This document shows, piece after piece, positions 20,637 to 32,336 of a stretch of 51,950 bases of DNA. The DNA is from Buttiauxella izardii (GTDB lineage: Bacteria > Pseudomonadota > Gammaproteobacteria > Enterobacterales > Enterobacteriaceae), in contig NZ_QZWH01000049.1 of assembly GCF_003601925.1 (NCBI RefSeq), forward strand, positions 1 through 51,950, in the 5' to 3' direction. The translations under genes were made by a program, and so were the position numbers. The notes beneath the pieces were generated by a model that saw only the letters and a program-made list of their open reading frames with translations, was not told the origin of the DNA and searched no databases. Within the stretch, counting starts at the first letter, position 1, and the number at the start of each line of letters is the position of its first letter.

Positions 20637-22094
20637 TTACATCATCGGTGTCGCCATTCGCACCAGCGTAATCAGCGGTTGTGGGTAAACACCCAGCAAC
20701 AGCACCAGCACGGCGGAGATCAGAACCACCACGCCGCCCGCTGTGAACGCCCAGTTAGTTGGCGCATCACGGCCCGGCTGTTGCGGTGCGTTCAGATACA
20801 AACTCACCGTCACACGCAGGTAGTAGTAAAGACCAATCGCACTACCCAGCACCACAGCGCCCGTCAACCACCACAGGTGAGACTGCACGCCGACGGCGAT
20901 GATATAGAACTTGCCGATGAAGCCCAGCGTCATTGGAATACCCGCCAGAGACAGCATCATCACGGTCATTACCGCCGACAGAATCGGCTTGTGCCAGAAC
21001 AGGCCACGGTACGAGTACAGTGAATCTGCATCCGGGCCACGGTACGGGCTGGACATCAGGCTAACCACACCGAACGCGCCGAGGCTGCTGAACAGATAAC
21101 CGGCCAGGTAAACGCCAACGGATTCCATCGACATATCGCCGCTTTGCAGCGCAATCAGCGCCACCAGCAAATAACCGAGGTGCGCGATGGACGAGTAACC
21201 GAGCAGACGCTTGATGTTGGTCTGGCTCAACGCCATCAGGTTACCGACGATGATCGAGGCGAAGGCGATAATGCCCAGCACCACACGCACTGCTTCGCTA
21301 TCGCCGACTGGCGCGTAGAGGAACAGACGCATCACCACACCAAAGATGGCGATTTTGCTGGCGGTCGCCAGGAAAGTGGAAACCGGAGCAGGTGCGCCCT
21401 GGTAAACATCTGGCGTCCACAGGTGGAATGGAACCAGTGACAGTTTAAAGCCGAGGCCAACAATCATCAGGCCCAGACCCGCCAGCAGCAGCGGCTCGTG
21501 CAGCATGTTGTCTGCCAGGCTCTTACCGAGGCTCACAAACGACAGGTCGCCAGATTCCGCATACACCAGCGCCATACCGAACAGCAGGAACGAAGACGCT
21601 GCGGCAGACAAAATAGTGTACTTGATGCTGGCTTCCAGCGAGCGTTTCTGGCGGAAAGCGTAACCAATCAAGCCAAACAGCGGCAGAGAAATCAGTTCGA
21701 TACCGAGGAACAACGCCGCCAGGTGGTTAGCGTTTGCCAGCAGAATACCGCCCAGTGCCGCAATCAGCACCAGCAGGTAAAACTCTTCGCGGTTGTCGGT
21801 GTAACCCTGTAACCACGGATAAGCAAACGTACAGGTTGCCAGGCTCGCCAGCAAAACCAAACCGGTGTACAGCATCGCGTAGCCGTCAACGCGCATCAGC
21901 GGCGTGACATCCATCGCGCCCGCCTGGCCGACAAACCACAGTGAAACCAAGGCGGCGTTAAGGCCGATTACTGCCAGTGTTGCATTGACAAAATGGTCGC
22001 GTCGCCACGCTATGGAGAGCATCACAACCACCACCGTCAATCCGACGACGAGCAGCGGTAGCAGCGCGATCAATTGTTGAGGAGTTATAGTCAT
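20637..22094 (-). CDS. nuoN: NADH-quinone oxidoreductase subunit N
   Basis: A 485-residue antiporter-like membrane subunit of complex I with about 14 transmembrane helices. The family Lys/Glu proton-channel signature region is present ([40 protein letters not shown]). It is the last gene of nuoABCDEFGHIJKLMN, 6 nt after nuoM. Length equals that of the E. coli protein. Confidence 0.98.
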   Translation of the reverse strand: MTITPQQLIALLPLLVVGLTVVVVMLSIAWRRDHFVNATLAVIGLNAALVSLWFVGQAGAMDVTPLMRVDGYAMLYTGLVLLASLATCTFAYPWLQGYTDNREEFYLLVLIAALGGILLANANHLAALFLGIELISLPLFGLIGYAFRQKRSLEASIKYTILSAAASSFLLFGMALVYAESGDLSFVSLGKSLADNMLHEPLLLAGLGLMIVGLGFKLSLVPFHLWTPDVYQGAPAPVSTFLATASKIAIFGVVMRLFLYAPVGDSEAVRVVLGIIAFASIIVGNLMALSQTNIKRLLGYSSIAHLGYLLVALIALQSGDMSMESVGVYLAGYLFSSLGAFGVVSLMSSPYRGPDADSLYSYRGLFWHKPILSAVMTVMMLSLAGIPMTLGFIGKFYIIAVGVQSHLWWLTGAVVLGSAIGLYYYLRVTVSLYLNAPQQPGRDAPTNWAFTAGGVVVLISAVLVLLLGVYPQPLITLVRMATPMM

Positions 22095-22100
22095 GGCGAA

Positions 22101-23630
22101 TTACGGCCTTGTAGTTGGAATTGAACTGGTAAACCACTGCTGAATATTGCTCATCGCGGAATGCGAAGTATCCAGAATTGGCTGCGGGTAGAAGCCCAAC
22201 AGGACTAACAACACCACCAGCAACAGGATGATAAAGAACTCGCGCAGCGACATGCCTGGCAGTTGTTTATCACTGATTTCACTTTTCGCTTTCCCGAAGT
22301 AAGCACGATGCAGCATCGCCAGGGAATAAACCGAGGCAAACACCAGACCGAAGGTCGAGATAATCGTGATCACCGGCACCACATGGAAGCTGCCGAACAG
22401 AATCATAAATTCGCCAACGAAGTTACCGGTGCCCGGCATACCCAGTGTTGCCACTGCGAAGAACATCGACAAACCTGGCAGCCATTTGATTTTGTTCCAC
22501 AGGCCGCCCATCAGGCGCATATCACGCGTGTGCAGACGCTCGTAAATCTGACCACAGATGATGAACATACCGGCCGCAGACAGACCGTGAGCAATCATCT
22601 GAATCACCGCGCCCTGGTACGCCAGTTGGCTGCCGGTATAAATGGCAATCAACACGAAGCCCATGTGGGAAACGGAAGTGTAAGCAATCAGGCGTTTGAT
22701 ATCGGTTTGTGCGAAGGCCATCCACGCGCCGTAGAAGATACCGATCACACCCAGCCACATGGCGATTGGGGCAAATTCAGCGGAAGCTTCCGGGAACAGC
22801 GGCAGTGCGAAACGCAGCAGGCCGTAAGCCGCGGTTTTCAGCAAGATACCGGCGAGGTCAACAGAACCCGCGGTTGGTGCCTGCGAGTGCGCATCTGGCA
22901 GCCAACCGTGCAATGGAACCACTGGCATTTTCACCGCAAACGCAATGAAGAAGCCCAGCATCAACAGCCATTGAACACTGCTCGACATTTCAGTGTGCAG
23001 CAGTTGCTCGTAGTTGAACGTCCAGACGCCGGTTGAGTTGTAATGCACGAACACCAGGCCAAGAATCGCAATCAACATCACCAGGCCACTTGCCTGGGTG
23101 TAGATGAAGAACTTGGTGGCAGCGGTGATACGCGTCTTCCCGTCGGAGGCTTTGTGGCCCCACAGTGCAATCAGGAAGTACATCGGCACCAGCATCATTT
23201 CCCAGAAGAAGAAGAACAGGAACATGTCGATGGCAAGGAACACGCCGATAACGCCACCGAGGATCCACATCAGGTTGAGGTGGAAGAAGCCCTGATATTT
23301 TTCGATTTCATTCCAGGAACAGAGTACCGCCAGCACGCCGAGCAGACCGGTGAGCACCACCATCAGCAATGACAGACCGTCAATGGCTAAATGGATTTCA
23401 ATCCCAAAGCGTGGGATCCACGGCAGGATAAATTCAGACTGCCACTGCGGCAAACCTGCGGATTGCGTCAGCGTGTAGCCACCCTGCAACCACAGTTGCA
23501 GCGAGAGCGCCAGTGTCAGTCCCATCGTTACCAGCGCAATCCAACGCGGCACTTTTACGCCGAAGCGTTCAGTCTGCCAGCAGAAGAAGCCGCCAATAAA
23601 GGGGATCAGTATCAGCCAAGGTAATAACAT
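22101..23630 (-). CDS. nuoM: NADH-quinone oxidoreductase subunit M
   Basis: A 509-residue antiporter-like proton-pumping subunit of complex I with about 14 helices. The characteristic Glu (FWEMMLVPMYF, about residue 144) and Lys (AVKMPVVPLHGWLPDAHSQA) residues are present, with FAQTDIKRLIAYTSVSHMG in the broken helix. A 217-nt gap before it, after nuoL, contains a repeat-like sequence. Confidence 0.98.
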   Translation of the reverse strand: MLLPWLILIPFIGGFFCWQTERFGVKVPRWIALVTMGLTLALSLQLWLQGGYTLTQSAGLPQWQSEFILPWIPRFGIEIHLAIDGLSLLMVVLTGLLGVLAVLCSWNEIEKYQGFFHLNLMWILGGVIGVFLAIDMFLFFFFWEMMLVPMYFLIALWGHKASDGKTRITAATKFFIYTQASGLVMLIAILGLVFVHYNSTGVWTFNYEQLLHTEMSSSVQWLLMLGFFIAFAVKMPVVPLHGWLPDAHSQAPTAGSVDLAGILLKTAAYGLLRFALPLFPEASAEFAPIAMWLGVIGIFYGAWMAFAQTDIKRLIAYTSVSHMGFVLIAIYTGSQLAYQGAVIQMIAHGLSAAGMFIICGQIYERLHTRDMRLMGGLWNKIKWLPGLSMFFAVATLGMPGTGNFVGEFMILFGSFHVVPVITIISTFGLVFASVYSLAMLHRAYFGKAKSEISDKQLPGMSLREFFIILLLVVLLVLLGFYPQPILDTSHSAMSNIQQWFTSSIPTTRP

Positions 23631-23640
23631 AGCTCAGTAT

Positions 23641-23847
23641 GTTCCTTATCTTTGCTCCTGCTCAGGCTATCTTGCTCGCCATACTGAACCCCGGCTGTGC
23701 TCGCAATCCTCACGTACTTGAGTACGCTCCGGTTGCTGTGCGCAGGCGGTGTCCAGTCTGGCTTCGCCGATGACGCCTGTCCTTCAGGAACAGTTACTTA
23801 AAATTCATTTTTATTGTGAAACGATCTTCACTCAAAAATTACAATAC
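23641..23847. repeat. palindromic spacer element between nuoL and nuoM
   Basis: This 207-nt spacer holds a perfect hairpin, CGTAC-TTGA-GTACG (23713-23726), inside a wider imperfect inverted repeat (GCAATCC...GGTTGC), flanked by related copies of TACTGAACCCC and GTCCAGTCTGG. It looks like an extragenic palindromic repeat, but I cannot name the family. There is no ORF. Confidence 0.5.
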
Positions 23848-25689
23848 TCAACGCAAGACCAGCAGCAAGCCCAGAACAACCACCGCGCCGATGCTCATTG
23901 ATGCCACATACCAGCGCAGATAACCGTTCTCGCTCACCAGCAGGCCACGACCTGCGAAGCGGGAAAGCACTGCTGGAATGTTCATCAGTGAGTTCAGCGG
24001 GTCGCTCTTAATCAACCAGGCGATACCCAGGAATGGCTTCACGAACACTTTGTCATACAGCCAATCGAAGCCCCAGGCATGGAACCACCAGGTGCCGAAG
24101 AAGCGGCCCGGCGCGCTGTTCGCAATGGCAGTAACCAGAGTGCGCTTGCCAAGCCACAGCCAGGCGGCAATCAGGATACCGGCGATAGCAACAACGCCTG
24201 AGGTAATCTCAAGAGTCAACACGCTACCGTGCGCAAGCTCAGTGGTGGCTGGCAGAACGCCCGCTAATGGCGGAACAATCATTGCGCCCACGAAGGTGGA
24301 CAGCACCAGCAGCACAATCAGCGGTAAGTGGTGAGTAATGCCTTTCAGCGCATGGGCGTGAATCTGCTCTTTACCGTGGAAGACGATGAAGATCATGCGG
24401 AAAGTATACAGCGAGGTCATAAACGCACCGACCAGACCTGCAACCATCAAATTCACATGACCATTCGCCATCGCACCGGCCAGAATCTCATCTTTACTGA
24501 AGAAGCCCGCAGTAATGAGTGGCAGCGCAGACAACGCGGCACCGCCGACCAGGAAGCAGATATACACCAGCGGAATGGACTTACGCAGGCCACCCATTTT
24601 GAAGATGTTTTGTTCGTGGTGGCAGGCAAGAATCACCGAACCAGACGACAGGAACAGCAGCGCTTTGAAGAACGCGTGTGTCATCAGGTGGAAGATTGCC
24701 GCATCCCACGCTTGCACGCCGAGTGCCAGGAACATGTAACCAATCTGGCTCATGGTCGAGTACGCGAGTACACGTTTGATATCGGTTTGAACCAGTGCCG
24801 CAAAGCCTGCCATCACCAGCGTAACCGCACCCACGATGCCGACTAAATGCAGCACTTCCGGCGTTAACAGGAACAAACCGTGAGTACGTGCAATCAGGTA
24901 GACACCCGCAGTAACCATGGTGGCTGCGTGGATCAGCGCTGAAACTGGCGTTGGGCCAGCCATCGCATCCGCAAGCCATGTTTGCAATGGCAACTGTGCA
25001 GATTTACCGACCGCACCGCCTAACAGCATCAGGGTTGCCCACATTAGCATCTGGTTGCCCGCCGCAAAGTGCTGCGGAGCCAGTTCAACCATTTCGCGGA
25101 AGTTCAGCGTGCCCAGTTCGTTGTAAAGAATGAACAGTGCAAAAGCGAGGAACACGTCGCCCACACGGGTCACCACAAAGGCTTTCATGGCAGCCGCGCC
25201 GTTCTTCGGATCGGTGTAGTAGAAACCAATCAGCAGATACGAGCACAGGCCCACGCCTTCCCAACCGAGGTACATCAGCAACAAGTTGTCGCCGAGCACC
25301 AGAACCACCATGCTGGCGATAAACAGGTTGGTGTAGGCGAAGAAGCGCGAATAGCCCTCTTCCCCACGCATATACCAGGACGCGTACATGTGGATCAAGA
25401 AGCCAACGCCGGTCACCACTGACAGCATGGTCAGTGACAAGCCGTCGAGGATCAGGTTGAAGCCGATATTAAAATCGCCAACCGACATCCACGTCCACAG
25501 CGGTTGAGTGAACGCCTGTTGCCCGTTGTTGAAGAAATCAACACCGACAATCGCCGTCACTAACGCGGTAAGGCCAATCGAGCCCACGCCAACCGTGGCA
25601 GAAAGGTTTTCTGACCAACGGCCACGAGAGAACGCCAACAATAAAAAGCCAATAAACGGCAAAAGAATGGTTAACCAGAGAAGGTTCAT
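23848..25689 (-). CDS. nuoL: NADH-quinone oxidoreductase subunit L
   Basis: A 613-residue, largest antiporter-like subunit of complex I, at the distal end of the membrane arm. It has about 16 helices including the long lateral helix near the C-terminus. The channel residues occur in [17 protein letters not shown] (Glu) and [20 protein letters not shown] (Lys region), with [20 protein letters not shown]. The start overlaps the nuoK stop by 4 nt (ATGA). Confidence 0.98.
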   Translation of the reverse strand: MNLLWLTILLPFIGFLLLAFSRGRWSENLSATVGVGSIGLTALVTAIVGVDFFNNGQQAFTQPLWTWMSVGDFNIGFNLILDGLSLTMLSVVTGVGFLIHMYASWYMRGEEGYSRFFAYTNLFIASMVVLVLGDNLLLMYLGWEGVGLCSYLLIGFYYTDPKNGAAAMKAFVVTRVGDVFLAFALFILYNELGTLNFREMVELAPQHFAAGNQMLMWATLMLLGGAVGKSAQLPLQTWLADAMAGPTPVSALIHAATMVTAGVYLIARTHGLFLLTPEVLHLVGIVGAVTLVMAGFAALVQTDIKRVLAYSTMSQIGYMFLALGVQAWDAAIFHLMTHAFFKALLFLSSGSVILACHHEQNIFKMGGLRKSIPLVYICFLVGGAALSALPLITAGFFSKDEILAGAMANGHVNLMVAGLVGAFMTSLYTFRMIFIVFHGKEQIHAHALKGITHHLPLIVLLVLSTFVGAMIVPPLAGVLPATTELAHGSVLTLEITSGVVAIAGILIAAWLWLGKRTLVTAIANSAPGRFFGTWWFHAWGFDWLYDKVFVKPFLGIAWLIKSDPLNSLMNIPAVLSRFAGRGLLVSENGYLRWYVASMSIGAVVVLGLLLVLR

Positions 25690-25988
25690 CCACGCATCTC
25701 ACTTACTGAATCGATATTCAGGCTCTGGCGACGACGATGGAGCTGCAATAACAGCGCGAGGCCAATACTGGCTTCGGCGGCAGCTAAGCTAATCGCGAGA
25801 ATATACATCACCTGGCCGTCAGCCTGGCCCCAATAACTCCCGGCGACCACGAACGCGAGCGCCGCGGCGTTGATCATCACTTCCAGGCTAATCAGCATGA
25901 AAAGCAGGTTGCGACGAATCACCAGCCCGGTCAGCCCGAGGACGAACAAAATGGCAGCAAGGATTAGTCCATGTTGCAGCGGAATCAT
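25686..25988 (-). CDS. nuoK: NADH-quinone oxidoreductase subunit K
   Basis: A 100-residue protein with three transmembrane helices. The membrane-embedded glutamates of the proton path are present ([13 protein letters not shown] and [14 protein letters not shown]). It overlaps nuoJ and nuoL by 4 nt each, typical of this operon. Full family length. Confidence 0.97.
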   Translation of the reverse strand: MIPLQHGLILAAILFVLGLTGLVIRRNLLFMLISLEVMINAAALAFVVAGSYWGQADGQVMYILAISLAAAEASIGLALLLQLHRRRQSLNIDSVSEMRG

Positions 25989-26542
25989 ACGTGCTCCTCC
26001 GTTTTTCTTTTCGCAGCCTGGTCAGCCTGGCGATTGCTCAGCACTTCACCCGGACGGTCTTCACGACCCAGGTGGAAGGCTACAACCAGACCCGCCAACA
26101 GCAGCATTGAGGCTAATTCCACTGCCAGAACGTAAGGTCCGAACAGCGCGATACCCACTTGTTTAGCACTGACGGAAGTGCCGTCGATTCCCTGGTCATT
26201 CAGACCCAGAATCGCGTAAACCAGCACCGCCAGCAGGACAGCAGACAAAACGCCAGGGCCAATCCACAGTTGTGGTTTCAGCCATTGGCGCTCTTGTTCA
26301 ACAACCGAGCCACCAAGGTTAAGCATCATGACCACGAAGACGAACAGCACCATGATGGCACCGGCGTAAACGATAATCTCAAGCGCTGCGGCGAAGTAAG
26401 CCCCCAGGGAGAAGAACACCCCGGAGATCGCCAGCAGCGAGATGATCAGATACAGCAAGGCATGCACCGGGTTGGTATGGGTGATCACTCGAAGAGTGGT
26501 CCCGACCGCGATGATTGCGCAAATATAAAAAGCGAATTCCAT
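25985..26542 (-). CDS. nuoJ: NADH-quinone oxidoreductase subunit J
   Basis: A 185-residue protein with five predicted transmembrane helices and the conserved flexible third helix ([20 protein letters not shown]). The C-terminal cytosolic tail is charged ([20 protein letters not shown]). It starts 12 nt after nuoI. Confidence 0.97.
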   Translation of the reverse strand: MEFAFYICAIIAVGTTLRVITHTNPVHALLYLIISLLAISGVFFSLGAYFAAALEIIVYAGAIMVLFVFVVMMLNLGGSVVEQERQWLKPQLWIGPGVLSAVLLAVLVYAILGLNDQGIDGTSVSAKQVGIALFGPYVLAVELASMLLLAGLVVAFHLGREDRPGEVLSNRQADQAAKRKTEEHV

Positions 26543-26554
26543 TGCCTTGCTCCT

Positions 26555-27097
26555 TTAAGGTAATAGGCCTTTGACGTCGATAGGCTTGGCTTCGTTTTCC
26601 GCTTCGCCCTTATCTTTGCCGTCGATTGCCATACCTGCCATCCGGTAGAAGTTATATTCCGGGTATTTGCCCGGACCGGAGATCAACAGGTCCTCTTTTT
26701 CGTACACCAAATCCTGGCGCTTAAACTCACCCAGCTCGAAGTCTGGAGTCAGCTGAATTGCCGTGGTTGGGCACGCTTCTTCGCACAGGCCACAGAAGAT
26801 GCAGCGCGAGAAGTTAATGCGGAAGAATTCTGGATACCAGCGGCCATCTTTTGTTTCTGCTTTTTGCAAAGAGATACAGGCCACCGGGCAGGCTACCGCA
26901 CACAGGTTACAGGCTACGCAGCGCTCGGAGCCGTCCGGATCGCGCGTTAACACGATGCGGCCACGGTAGCGCGGCGGTAAATAGACTGGCTCTTCCGGAT
27001 ACATCTGCGTTTCGCGTTTGGCAAACGCATGCAAACCGATCATCCAGATACTGCGTACCTGGGTGCCGAAACCAACCGCTAACTCTTTCAATGTCAT
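26555..27097 (-). CDS. nuoI: NADH-quinone oxidoreductase subunit I
   Basis: A 180-residue hydrophilic subunit carrying two [4Fe-4S] clusters (N6a and N6b). The ligands are visible as [16 protein letters not shown] and [19 protein letters not shown] at 27097 ([19 protein letters not shown]) is the family start with GGGGTG upstream; the open frame reaches 27178 but that extension would overlap nuoH. Confidence 0.97.
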   Translation of the reverse strand: MTLKELAVGFGTQVRSIWMIGLHAFAKRETQMYPEEPVYLPPRYRGRIVLTRDPDGSERCVACNLCAVACPVACISLQKAETKDGRWYPEFFRINFSRCIFCGLCEEACPTTAIQLTPDFELGEFKRQDLVYEKEDLLISGPGKYPEYNFYRMAGMAIDGKDKGEAENEAKPIDVKGLLP

Positions 27098-27111
27098 GGT
27101 TTTTTCACCCC

Positions 27112-28089
27112 TTATGGTGCCTGATACAGAATGACCGCGGCGGTCACCAGCAGATTGACCAGTGTCAACGGCAGGCAAATTTTCCAGCCGAAGGACATCA
27201 CCTGGTCATAACGCGGACGAGGCAATGAAGCACGAATCAAAATGAACATCATCATGAAGAACGCAGTTTTCAGTGCGAACCAGATGAACGGCGGTAACCA
27301 CGGGCCATGCCAGCCACCAAAGAACAGGGTCACGATCATCGCTGAAACGGTGACGATACCGATGTATTCACCAACGAAGAACAGGCCGAATTTCATGCCT
27401 GAATATTCGATGTGATAACCATCGGCCAGCTCTTGCTCTGCTTCCGGTTGGTCAAACGGGTGACGGTGACAAACCGCAACGCCTGCGATAGCGAATGTGA
27501 TAAAGCCAAAGAACTGCGGAATCACGTTCCACAAGTTCGCCTGGTTATCGACGATATCGCCCATATTGAACGAACCCGCTTGCGCCACAACGCCCATCAG
27601 CGACAGACCGAGGAACACTTCATAGCTCAGCGTTTGTGCCGAAGCACGCATCGCGCCGAGCAGTGAGTATTTGTTGTTACTTGACCAGCCAGCGAACAGC
27701 ACGGCGTAAACCGCCAGACCCGCCAGCATCAGGAAGAACAAGATACCAATGTTCAGGTCGGCAACCACCCAGCTCGGGCTGACTGGCACAATCGCAAAGG
27801 CCAGCAGCATCGAGGTGAAGGCAATCATCGGTGCCAGGGTAAAGATGACGCGGTCCGCAAAGCGCGGCGTCCAGTCTTCTTTAAAGAACATCTTGATCAT
27901 GTCTGCGACTAACTGGAGCGAACCGCCCCAGCCAACACGGTTAGGCCCGTAACGGTTCTGGAACAGGCCCAGCAAACGGCGCTCACCAAAACTCATGAAC
28001 GCGCCGCAAGTCACCACGACCAACAGGATCACGACCGCTTTGAGAATGCTCAGCAGAATGTCGATAACATCCGGTGTTAACCAACTCAT
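27112..28089 (-). CDS. nuoH: NADH-quinone oxidoreductase subunit H
   Basis: A 325-residue membrane subunit with eight helices joining the membrane and hydrophilic arms and forming part of the quinone chamber. Signature segments [19 protein letters not shown] and [16 protein letters not shown] are present. It overlaps the nuoG stop by 4 nt. Confidence 0.98.
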   Translation of the reverse strand: MSWLTPDVIDILLSILKAVVILLVVVTCGAFMSFGERRLLGLFQNRYGPNRVGWGGSLQLVADMIKMFFKEDWTPRFADRVIFTLAPMIAFTSMLLAFAIVPVSPSWVVADLNIGILFFLMLAGLAVYAVLFAGWSSNNKYSLLGAMRASAQTLSYEVFLGLSLMGVVAQAGSFNMGDIVDNQANLWNVIPQFFGFITFAIAGVAVCHRHPFDQPEAEQELADGYHIEYSGMKFGLFFVGEYIGIVTVSAMIVTLFFGGWHGPWLPPFIWFALKTAFFMMMFILIRASLPRPRYDQVMSFGWKICLPLTLVNLLVTAAVILYQAP

Positions 28090-30809
28090 TGGCCAGCCTC
28101 CTGGAGATTTTCAAGACGCGCACCCGCCAGTACCGGAGCAATGCCAGGCATACCCATCGGTAAACCGACCTGCCCTGCTGCCAGACCTTCGGAAAGTTGC
28201 AGCGGCAGACTCAACGTCTGGCCTTCGTAACTAAACGAAATCAGGCTTCCTGCATTCACGCCCAGTTTTGCGGCGTCTGCCGGATTGAGCTTGATGTACG
28301 GATCTGCCATGCGGCTCTGGAAGATGGGTGAACGCTGGGACATTTCATCGCTGCCAAACAGATGGTAGTAAGGCGCAATACGCCATTTCCCTTCTTCGGC
28401 ATGGAAGATTTCCGGCACCTCGGTGAAGTAATCAATACCCGTTTCTGAGGCTTCAATCAGACGCACGCCAGGGTCGCCGTGACGCAGTTTGCCACCCACT
28501 TCAGCCTGGAATTTGTTCCATGCCTGCGGTGAGTTCCAACCTGGCGCCCATGCAAATGGAATTTGCTGACGGTTTGCCGACGGGCTGTTGTTCCCTTCCA
28601 TAGAGAAGGCGAACATGGTGTCTTTATCCTGCGGCTGACGCGGTTCGTGCACGCTGATGTTGGCACGCATTGCCGTACGACCACTGGAGCGGATTGGAGA
28701 ACGCGACAGTTTCTGACCACGAATACGGAAGCTGGCATCAGGTGCCGCATCTTTAATTCCGGCCAGTTGTGGCAGCGCTTTCACACACGCGTCGATCACA
28801 TGGTCAAGCTGCGTCCAGTCCACTTCACGGCTTTGAACCGTGCTGTGCAGGGAGTGCAACCAGCGCCAGCTTTCAAGCATCACAACGGAATGGTCGTAAT
28901 ACGCCGGGTCATAAACCTGGAAGAAACGCTGTGCGCGGCCTTCGTTGTTGATAACCGTACCGTCGCTTTCAGCGAAGCTTGCAGTGGACAGCACCAGATG
29001 GGCTTTGTCCATAATCGCACTGCGCTGATGGTCAATCACCATCACCAGCGGCGCTTTAGAAAGTGCCGCGTCAACGCGCGCTGCGGAAGCATGGCGATGC
29101 AGATCGTTTTCCAGCACCACTACCGCATCGGCAGCACCGCTTTCCAGTTCACTTAACGCTTCTTCCAGCGAGCCGCCGCCAATCAGGCCGAGGCCAACGC
29201 TGTTAACGGCGCGAGCCACCATCGTGATACCGACATCAGCACCACGGCCTTTCAGCGCTTTCGCCACGTTGGCAGCCGCCTGAATCACCGCTTCGCTACC
29301 GGCGTTAGTACCGGAAACGATCAATGGTTTTTTCGCACCCGCCAGAGCTTGAACGATCACGTCGACTTTGTTTTTCAGGTCACGATCTAATTCAACGGCT
29401 GGGGAATTGCTGTCCAGCGCATTGGCAATCGCGAAGCCCAGACGCGCCTGATCTTCAACCGGCGCACGGTAAGTCCATGCGGCGATGTCGTCCAGACGAG
29501 TGCTGTCGATGTTAGTGACAAAAAGCGGATGTTTAGCGTGCTGGCCGATGTTCAGGATGGCCGCAATCTGCCAGTCAGCCACTTTCTGTGCTGCTGCCAT
29601 TTCACGTGCTTTACCTTTCACCGCCTGACGCACAGACAGCGCAACGCGCGCGCCGGTCTGGGTAATGTCTTCGCCTAGCACCAGAACCGCATCGTAAGAT
29701 TCGATTTCACGCAGTGCCGGAGTGTGAACGCCGCTTTCTTGCAGCACTTTGAGCATCAGTTGCAGACGTGCTTGCTCACCGGTTGCGATACCAGTGTAGA
29801 AGTTATCCGCACCCACCAGTTCACGCAGCGCGAAGTTGCTTTCAACGCTGGCGCGTGGGGAGCCGATACCGATCACTTTCTTCGACTGGCGCAGAATATC
29901 TGCCGCGCCCTGCATCGCTTGTTCAGCGTTCAGTGTGATCAGATCGTCGCCACGGCGTTGGACCGGCTGGCGTGGACGATCCTTCAGGTTCACGTAGCCA
30001 TAACCGAAGCGGCCACGGTCACACAAGAAGTAGTGGTTCACGGTGCCGTTATAGCGGTTTTCAATACGACGCAATTCGCCGTAGCGCTCGCCTGGGCTGG
30101 TGTTACAGCCGATGCTGCACTGCTGGCAAATGCTTGGCGCGAACTGCATGTCCCACTTACGGTTATAACGCTCGGAGTGCGTTTTGTCCGTGAACACGCC
30201 GGTCGGGCAGACTTCTACCAGGTTACCGGAGAATTCGCTCTCAAGCGTACCGTCTTCCGGGCGACCGAAGTAGACGTTATCGTGCGCGCCGTACACACCC
30301 AAATCGGTGCCGTCAGCGTAGTCTTTGTAGTAACGCACACAGCGGTAACAGGCGATACAGCGGTTCATTTCGTGAGAGATGAACGGGCCGAGATCCTGAT
30401 TACGGTGAGTACGTTTAGTGAAGCGATAACGGCGGAAGCTATGACCGGTCATGACCGTCATATCCTGCAAGTGGCAGTTGCCGCCTTCTTCACAAACCGG
30501 GCAGTCGTGCGGGTGGTTAGTCATTAACCATTCCACAACGCTTTCACGGAATTCTTTTGCTTCGCCATCTTCAATCGAGATGAATGTGCCGTCAGAGGCC
30601 GGTGTCATACAAGACATCACCAGGCGGCCGCGAAGATCTTCTGCGTTTTGATATTGCTTCACCGCGCACTGGCGGCAAGCACCGACGCTGCCTAGCGCCG
30701 GGTGCCAGCAAAAATAAGGAATATCGAGGCCGAGTGACAAACATGCTTGCAGCAGGTTGTCTGACCCGTTTACCTCATATTCTTTGCCGTCTACATGAAT
30801 CGTAGCCAT
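28086..30809 (-). CDS. nuoG: NADH-quinone oxidoreductase subunit G
   Basis: A 907-residue subunit of the NADH-oxidising module holding several iron-sulfur clusters. The [2Fe-2S] ligands ([15 protein letters not shown]), the His-ligated cluster region ([18 protein letters not shown]), [11 protein letters not shown] and the extra cluster of the E. coli type (CQQCSIGCN) are all present. The C-terminal two thirds is molybdopterin-oxidoreductase-like without cofactor. I prefer ATG 30809 (MATIHVDG), which has GGAAG 10 nt upstream, over the in-frame ATG at 30818. Confidence 0.96.
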   Translation of the reverse strand: MATIHVDGKEYEVNGSDNLLQACLSLGLDIPYFCWHPALGSVGACRQCAVKQYQNAEDLRGRLVMSCMTPASDGTFISIEDGEAKEFRESVVEWLMTNHPHDCPVCEEGGNCHLQDMTVMTGHSFRRYRFTKRTHRNQDLGPFISHEMNRCIACYRCVRYYKDYADGTDLGVYGAHDNVYFGRPEDGTLESEFSGNLVEVCPTGVFTDKTHSERYNRKWDMQFAPSICQQCSIGCNTSPGERYGELRRIENRYNGTVNHYFLCDRGRFGYGYVNLKDRPRQPVQRRGDDLITLNAEQAMQGAADILRQSKKVIGIGSPRASVESNFALRELVGADNFYTGIATGEQARLQLMLKVLQESGVHTPALREIESYDAVLVLGEDITQTGARVALSVRQAVKGKAREMAAAQKVADWQIAAILNIGQHAKHPLFVTNIDSTRLDDIAAWTYRAPVEDQARLGFAIANALDSNSPAVELDRDLKNKVDVIVQALAGAKKPLIVSGTNAGSEAVIQAAANVAKALKGRGADVGITMVARAVNSVGLGLIGGGSLEEALSELESGAADAVVVLENDLHRHASAARVDAALSKAPLVMVIDHQRSAIMDKAHLVLSTASFAESDGTVINNEGRAQRFFQVYDPAYYDHSVVMLESWRWLHSLHSTVQSREVDWTQLDHVIDACVKALPQLAGIKDAAPDASFRIRGQKLSRSPIRSSGRTAMRANISVHEPRQPQDKDTMFAFSMEGNNSPSANRQQIPFAWAPGWNSPQAWNKFQAEVGGKLRHGDPGVRLIEASETGIDYFTEVPEIFHAEEGKWRIAPYYHLFGSDEMSQRSPIFQSRMADPYIKLNPADAAKLGVNAGSLISFSYEGQTLSLPLQLSEGLAAGQVGLPMGMPGIAPVLAGARLENLQEAGQ

Positions 30810-30874
30810 AGTCAGCATGCTTCCAGTTGGCCTGAGTTATCCCAGGCATTAATCAAAAATTCTTGTGCGAAACC

Positions 30875-30989
30875 ACCCTCACCCTAACCCTCTCCCTGAG
30901 GGAGAGGGGACCTTCAGGTTTTCCCTCTCCTTGGTGAGGGGACCGTCAGCTTTTCCCCCTCTCCTTGGGGAGAGGGCCGGGGTGAGGGA
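30875..30989. repeat. CCCTCACCCTAACCC...GGGGTGAGGG repeat, copy A (nuoF-nuoG)
   Basis: About 115 bp between nuoF and nuoG. The ends are inverted (CCCTCACCCTAACCC and GGGCCGGGGTGAGGG), with internal CCCTCTCC...GGGAGAGGG units and spacers of the type TTCAGGTTTTCCC. It closely resembles copy B at 40345-40460. It lies inside an operon, so it is transcribed as a set of hairpins between two complex I genes. Confidence 0.85.
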
Positions 30990-30995
30990 GTCAAA

Positions 30996-32336
30996 TCACC
31001 AGCGTGCTTTTAACAAGTTCGGCTGAATACCGCTAATCGCGCGGGTGTTACCGAAATCTTGTTTGGCAATGCCTGCTTCGAATTCTTCGCGGAAATACTT
31101 AATCGCACTCTGCAATGGCTCAACCGCACCTGGCGCATGCGCACAGAAGGTTTTACCTGGACCGAGGAAACGACACAGTTGCTCAAGTGTCTCGATATCC
31201 CCAGGTTGGCCTTCGCCACGTTCCAGCGCACGCAGAATTTTCACGCTCCACGGCAAACCATCACGGCACGGTGTACACCAGCCGCAAGATTCACGGGCAA
31301 AGAACTCTTCCAGGTTGCGAACTAGCGGGACCATACCAATCTCGTGGTCTACGGCCATCGCCAGTGCGGTGCCTAAACGGCTGCCTGCTTTGCCGATGCT
31401 TTCAAATTCCATCGGTAAATCAAGGTGTGATTCGGTCAGGAAGTCAGTCCCTGCCCCACCCGGCTGCCAGGCTTTGAATTTCAGGCCATCGCGCATACCG
31501 CCCGCGTAATCTTCGAGGATTTCACGTGCGGTGGTGCCGAACGGTAATTCCCAAACGCCAGGGTTTTTCACACGACCGGAGAAGCCCATCAGTTTAGTAC
31601 CGGCATCTTTGCTGGTAGAAATGCCCTGATACCACTCCACGCCATCAGCCAGAATCGCCGGGACGTTACACAGCGTTTCGACGTTGTTAACGCAGGTCGG
31701 TTTACCCCAGACACCGCTTGATGCAGGAAATGGTGGTTTTGAACGCGGGTTCGCGCGGCGGCCTTCGAGGGAGTTAATCAGCGCGGTTTCTTCACCGCAG
31801 ATATAACGCCCGGCACCGGTGTGCACGATCAGTTCAAAATCAAAACCAGAACCGAGAATGTTTTTGCCAAGCAGGCCCGCTTCGGTAGCTTCAGCAATCG
31901 CGCGGCGCAGATGTACAGCCGCTTCGATGTATTCGCCACGCAGGAAGATGTAGCCGCGATACGCTTTGAGCGCAAACGCAGAAATCAACATGCCTTCCAC
32001 CAAAAGGTGCGGCAGTTGCTCCATCAGCAAACGGTCTTTATAAGTGCCCGGTTCCATTTCATCAGCGTTACACAGCAGGTAACGGATGTTCATGGACTCG
32101 TCTTTTGGCATCAGGCTCCACTTCAAACCGGTGGAGAAGCCCGCACCGCCGCGCCCTTTCAGGCCAGCGTCTTTAACACGGTTAACGACTTCATCTGGTG
32201 CAAGGCCAGTCAACGCCAGACGTGCACCTTCGTAGCCGTTTTTGCTGCGATATTCATCCAGCCAGACCGGCTGTTTGTCATCACGCAACCGCCAGGTCAG
32301 CGGATGAGTTTCGGCAGTACGAATAATGGTTTTCAT
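30996..32336 (-). CDS. nuoF: NADH-quinone oxidoreductase subunit F (NADH- and FMN-binding)
   Basis: A 446-residue subunit where NADH is oxidised. The glycine-rich FMN/NADH site ([32 protein letters not shown]) and the ligands of cluster N3 ([12 protein letters not shown] and a later Cys in [11 protein letters not shown]) are intact. The start overlaps the nuoE stop by 4 nt. It is separated from nuoG by repeat copy A. Confidence 0.98.
   Translation of the reverse strand: MKTIIRTAETHPLTWRLRDDKQPVWLDEYRSKNGYEGARLALTGLAPDEVVNRVKDAGLKGRGGAGFSTGLKWSLMPKDESMNIRYLLCNADEMEPGTYKDRLLMEQLPHLLVEGMLISAFALKAYRGYIFLRGEYIEAAVHLRRAIAEATEAGLLGKNILGSGFDFELIVHTGAGRYICGEETALINSLEGRRANPRSKPPFPASSGVWGKPTCVNNVETLCNVPAILADGVEWYQGISTSKDAGTKLMGFSGRVKNPGVWELPFGTTAREILEDYAGGMRDGLKFKAWQPGGAGTDFLTESHLDLPMEFESIGKAGSRLGTALAMAVDHEIGMVPLVRNLEEFFARESCGWCTPCRDGLPWSVKILRALERGEGQPGDIETLEQLCRFLGPGKTFCAHAPGAVEPLQSAIKYFREEFEAGIAKQDFGNTRAISGIQPNLLKARW

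Noticed and set aside
28086-30818. Possible frameshift between nuoG and nuoF because of the 177-nt gap
   Set aside because: Both proteins are complete at both ends; the gap is a repeat insertion.
30875-30989. Possible CRISPR-like array
   Set aside because: The units are palindromic, unevenly spaced and lack unique spacers of constant length; it is an extragenic palindromic repeat.
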